A stretch of 8,013 nt of DNA, taken from the NCBI GenBank assembly GCA_031263965.1, contig JAISES010000255.1, positions 1-8,013 on the forward strand, read 5' to 3'. Position 1 is the stretch's first letter. Each line of letters starts with the position of its first letter. The notes beneath the pieces are model-generated. The model had not been told where the DNA came from and did not search any database. It saw only the letters and a program-made list of their open reading frames with translations. This DNA comes from Prevotella sp. (lineage in GTDB: Bacteria > Bacteroidota > Bacteroidia > Bacteroidales > Dysgonomonadaceae). Positions 5,386 through 8,013 of the stretch are shown here, piece after piece. The position numbers were made by a program, and so were the translations under genes.

Positions 5386-8013
5386 TTATTTCAATGCCGG
5401 CAAACGTTCTGTGATCATTGTAGCAATATCTGCTTCCGAACCCTTATAATTTGCCTGTAAACTTTCAAGATATTGACGAGCCGAAAACTTATCACCTTTA
5501 GCTGCATATACATCCGCCAACACGATAATCGACCGCGCCATCCAATATTCGTGCGGTGTGCCCTCTTTCATGAATGCCTGAACTTGCTTTTCGGCTTTGT
5601 CGTACGATTTCGCCTTAAAATAAGCCTCAACTATCAGGAACTGAGCCTCAGCCCCGCTGGCTGTACGCGTATCTTTCGCCACCGCCGACAAATCTGTTAT
5701 TGCTTCATCTGTCTTTCCTAAGTTCTTCAAAGATTGTCCTCTATAGAATTTCGCTTCATTGGCAACAGACGCAGAAACTTTAGAGCCTTTCAGTATTTTG
5801 TTAGCCGCGGCGACTACTTCGCTATCTTTCTTCAACAGGTAAGCACAACGCAACATACCAAGTTCGGCTATGTTTTTGTTTTCGGTATTTGAAGCAACAA
5901 GTCCTAAATGCTCGTATGCAGCATATGCAGCATCATAATTCTTAAGATCGAATTCTATGCCGGAAGCCAGCACCAAAGCATTGTCTATATATTTCGGATT
6001 ATTAGAATTGATCACTGCTTTGAAGTTTTCCAATGCCGTGTTATTATCTTTCGCTTCAAAGGCTATATTCCCTAAGTAAAAATGAGCATCGCTGGAGAAT
6101 ACTCCATCCGGGTATGATTGCAGATACTTGTTGAATGCTGCTTTTGATTCTTCTTTACGGCCTTTCATATAAATGTTTTCAGCAGCCAGATAGGTAAGTG
6201 AATCCTGACGGCTTGCAGACAAAACAGTACCTTTACCTAACGAATTTACATACGATGCATACGATGATATATCATTCATATCTTTATAAACACCTTCCAT
6301 GCTTTCGACTGCCGTACGAGCTTCCTCGCTGTTCGGATAGTTAGCGACAACCTGCTTGTATGCGGCAATGGATTTCTGAGGATTATTGGTATTGAAATAT
6401 AATTGTCCTAACTGAACTCCTGCTTTCTGAGCAAGGGTCGATTTAGGATAATCTTTCAATAGCTTCTCCAACACGGTAATAGCTTCAGTTTCTTTGTTGA
6501 GCATAACCAATGCCCTGCTTTTTTCATATAATGCATCGTCGTAATATTCCGAATCGGGATATTTAGACATCATATTATTCAAAGCGCTGATTTTTCCGTT
6601 ATAGTTGCGCTGTAGCCCCAGCACAAAAGCTTTTTGGAAATCCGAATAGTCTGCATTGCCCTGATTTGCATTTGCTGCTTGTGAATATGATCTTTCTGCT
6701 TCCGTAAAATTTCGGGTAAACAGGTAACAGTCTCCGATACGGTTCAATGCATCCGGATAATTCGGCGACCGGCGGTTAGTTTCTGCTGAAACATATTTTT
6801 TAAAATCTGTTAGCGCTTTGCTGTGATTTTTTGTCTGGAAACTAGTATAGCCCATGTTATAAAGCGCTAATGCATAGTTTTTACCGGAGGTGGAAGATTG
6901 AGCCAGATACGTACTGAAATCGCGGGATGCTGCCTGATAATCTTCATTACGGTACGCAATTTCTCCGCGCCAAAAATAGGCTTCATTTCTTGCCTCTGTA
7001 TTATAGCTGCCCATATTGATAGCAGCATTAAAATCACTTGCCGCCAGATCATATTTATTATCGATAAAGTTCTGCACTCCTAATTGGTATAGAATAACCT
7101 GTTTTGCATCCAATATCTGTTTGCCAGGAGCCTTAATATTATTGATAGCAGCTAATGCCGTACGATAGTTCTTAGATGCTAATAAAGTTGTAGCCAAAGC
7201 GCTGTTTACTTCATCTGTGTATTTCGAATCCGGATATTCTGTAAGAAATTGCTGCGATGCGGTTATTGCTTCTCCGAACGCCGAACCACCATCTCTATTG
7301 CGTATCATTACATAATTATATAAAGCTTCCTCGCTGATAGAAGGATCAAACCCCGAACGGGCTGCGGCATCAAATGCCATTACTGCGTTTTGCGTTTCAT
7401 CCAATTTCAGGTAAGATTGCCCAAGCAACATCTGTCCTGCCTGTCCTAATTTATCGGCCGTAGATGCCACGTTCTTCAACGCACTTACTGCACTGCGATA
7501 ATCTCCTGTCTGATAGTATGCTTCTGCCAGTTGATACATATCGTCACGGAACGGGGAGGCTGTTCCCTGCAAATATTTCTCATAACTTCTGATCGCATTA
7601 GACGTATTGCCCAAACGATAATAGCTGTTTCCCAGTAAACGATATACTTCCGGAGTGTTTTCCTTATCGGGGTACGATGACGCATAATCCTGTCCTTCTG
7701 TTATGGTTTCATTCAGATTCCCTTGTAAAAACATACTTTGTATAAGTAAGAATGTTGCAGTTTCTTTATATTCCGGTTTGTTTTTCAGCCTTCTCAGTAC
7801 AGGCAATGCCTGGCCGTATTCCCCATCCTGAAAATTAGCATAAGCCAGATAATAAGATGCAGGTTCGGCATACTTTCTACTATTGCGCGAAAGCAACCCG
7901 AATAAACGTTTAGATTCGGCGCGCTCTCCGTTTTGAAGGCTTGAACAGGCCATTCTATAACTATAATCTTCCTGCTCGTCTATGGTCAGATAATCCATAT
8001 CGGCTTGGGAAAA
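5386..8013 (-). CDS. Long tetratricopeptide-repeat protein, N-terminus beyond the window
   Basis: The frame is open to the window edge. The ATG at 7998 is preceded in frame by five more codons (FSQAD), so the true start lies outside and 875 residues are visible up to a TAA at 5386-5388. Numbering from that ATG, almost the whole length is TPR-type helical repeats. Clear examples are at 44-72 (AEPASYYLAYANFQDGEYGQ onward), 116-145 (VYRLLGNSYYRLGNTSNAIR onward), 340-366, 376-402, 416-442, 488-518, 524-554, 636-664 and 747-772. Many repeats are separated by YPDS/YPKS/YPNS turns at 255, 480, 517 and 555, as in BamD/YbgF-like periplasmic TPR proteins. There is no catalytic domain; the role is presumably a protein-binding scaffold. 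Homologs in Bacteroidales are about 1000 residues and secreted, so I infer a periplasmic location, but the signal peptide is not in view. It is the promoter-proximal gene relative to the barrel gene, suggesting joint function in the envelope. The exact function is not known to me. Confidence 0.88.
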   Translation of the reverse strand, partial: FSQADMDYLTIDEQEDYSYRMACSSLQNGERAESKRLFGLLSRNSRKYAEPASYYLAYANFQDGEYGQALPVLRRLKNKPEYKETATFLLIQSMFLQGNLNETITEGQDYASSYPDKENTPEVYRLLGNSYYRLGNTSNAIRSYEKYLQGTASPFRDDMYQLAEAYYQTGDYRSAVSALKNVASTADKLGQAGQMLLGQSYLKLDETQNAVMAFDAAARSGFDPSISEEALYNYVMIRNRDGGSAFGEAITASQQFLTEYPDSKYTDEVNSALATTLLASKNYRTALAAINNIKAPGKQILDAKQVILYQLGVQNFIDNKYDLAASDFNAAINMGSYNTEARNEAYFWRGEIAYRNEDYQAASRDFSTYLAQSSTSGKNYALALYNMGYTSFQTKNHSKALTDFKKYVSAETNRRSPNYPDALNRIGDCYLFTRNFTEAERSYSQAANANQGNADYSDFQKAFVLGLQRNYNGKISALNNMMSKYPDSEYYDDALYEKSRALVMLNKETEAITVLEKLLKDYPKSTLAQKAGVQLGQLYFNTNNPQKSIAAYKQVVANYPNSEEARTAVESMEGVYKDMNDISSYASYVNSLGKGTVLSASRQDSLTYLAAENIYMKGRKEESKAAFNKYLQSYPDGVFSSDAHFYLGNIAFEAKDNNTALENFKAVINSNNPKYIDNALVLASGIEFDLKNYDAAYAAYEHLGLVASNTENKNIAELGMLRCAYLLKKDSEVVAAANKILKGSKVSASVANEAKFYRGQSLKNLGKTDEAITDLSAVAKDTRTASGAEAQFLIVEAYFKAKSYDKAEKQVQAFMKEGTPHEYWMARSIIVLADVYAAKGDKFSARQYLESLQANYKGSEADIATMITERLPALK

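Overview
The window looks like a chromosomal segment from a Bacteroidota bacterium, most likely of the order Bacteroidales. This rests on the style of the long periplasmic TPR protein paired with an outer-membrane barrel, the TAnnTTTG-type promoter element ahead of the rsh gene, A-rich rather than Shine-Dalgarno-like leaders, and the AT-rich intergenic DNA. A Dysgonomonas-like genus is only a guess.

Layout from left to right. Bases 1-881 are a decayed accessory patch. On the + strand there is a C-terminal remnant of an IS630-type transposase that has lost the catalytic aspartates. On the - strand, converging on it, is a coiled-coil reading frame whose protein-like sequence continues upstream of any ATG until it hits a stop, so it has probably lost its start. 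Bases 882-1229 are a gene-free AT-rich stretch with a plausible promoter just before the next gene. Bases 1230-3476 (+) encode a complete, apparently bifunctional RelA/SpoT homolog (Rsh) for (p)ppGpp synthesis and hydrolysis. A 92-base convergent spacer without a convincing terminator follows. Bases 3569-8013 (-) hold a two-gene operon: a very long TPR protein, cut off at its N-terminus by the right window edge, then 26 bases downstream a 596-residue outer-membrane beta-barrel with a signal peptide.

How the parts relate. Rsh is a stringent-response housekeeping gene and has no evident functional tie to its convergent neighbours. The TPR protein and the barrel are very likely co-transcribed and both envelope-directed. 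The barrel ends like a TonB-dependent receptor but shows no plug domain, so the pair may be an outer-membrane barrel with a periplasmic TPR partner rather than a classical nutrient receptor. No CRISPR array, RNA gene or complete mobile element was seen. The TPR/barrel pair is the most interesting item, but it looks like a poorly characterised conserved envelope pair more than a wholly new system.
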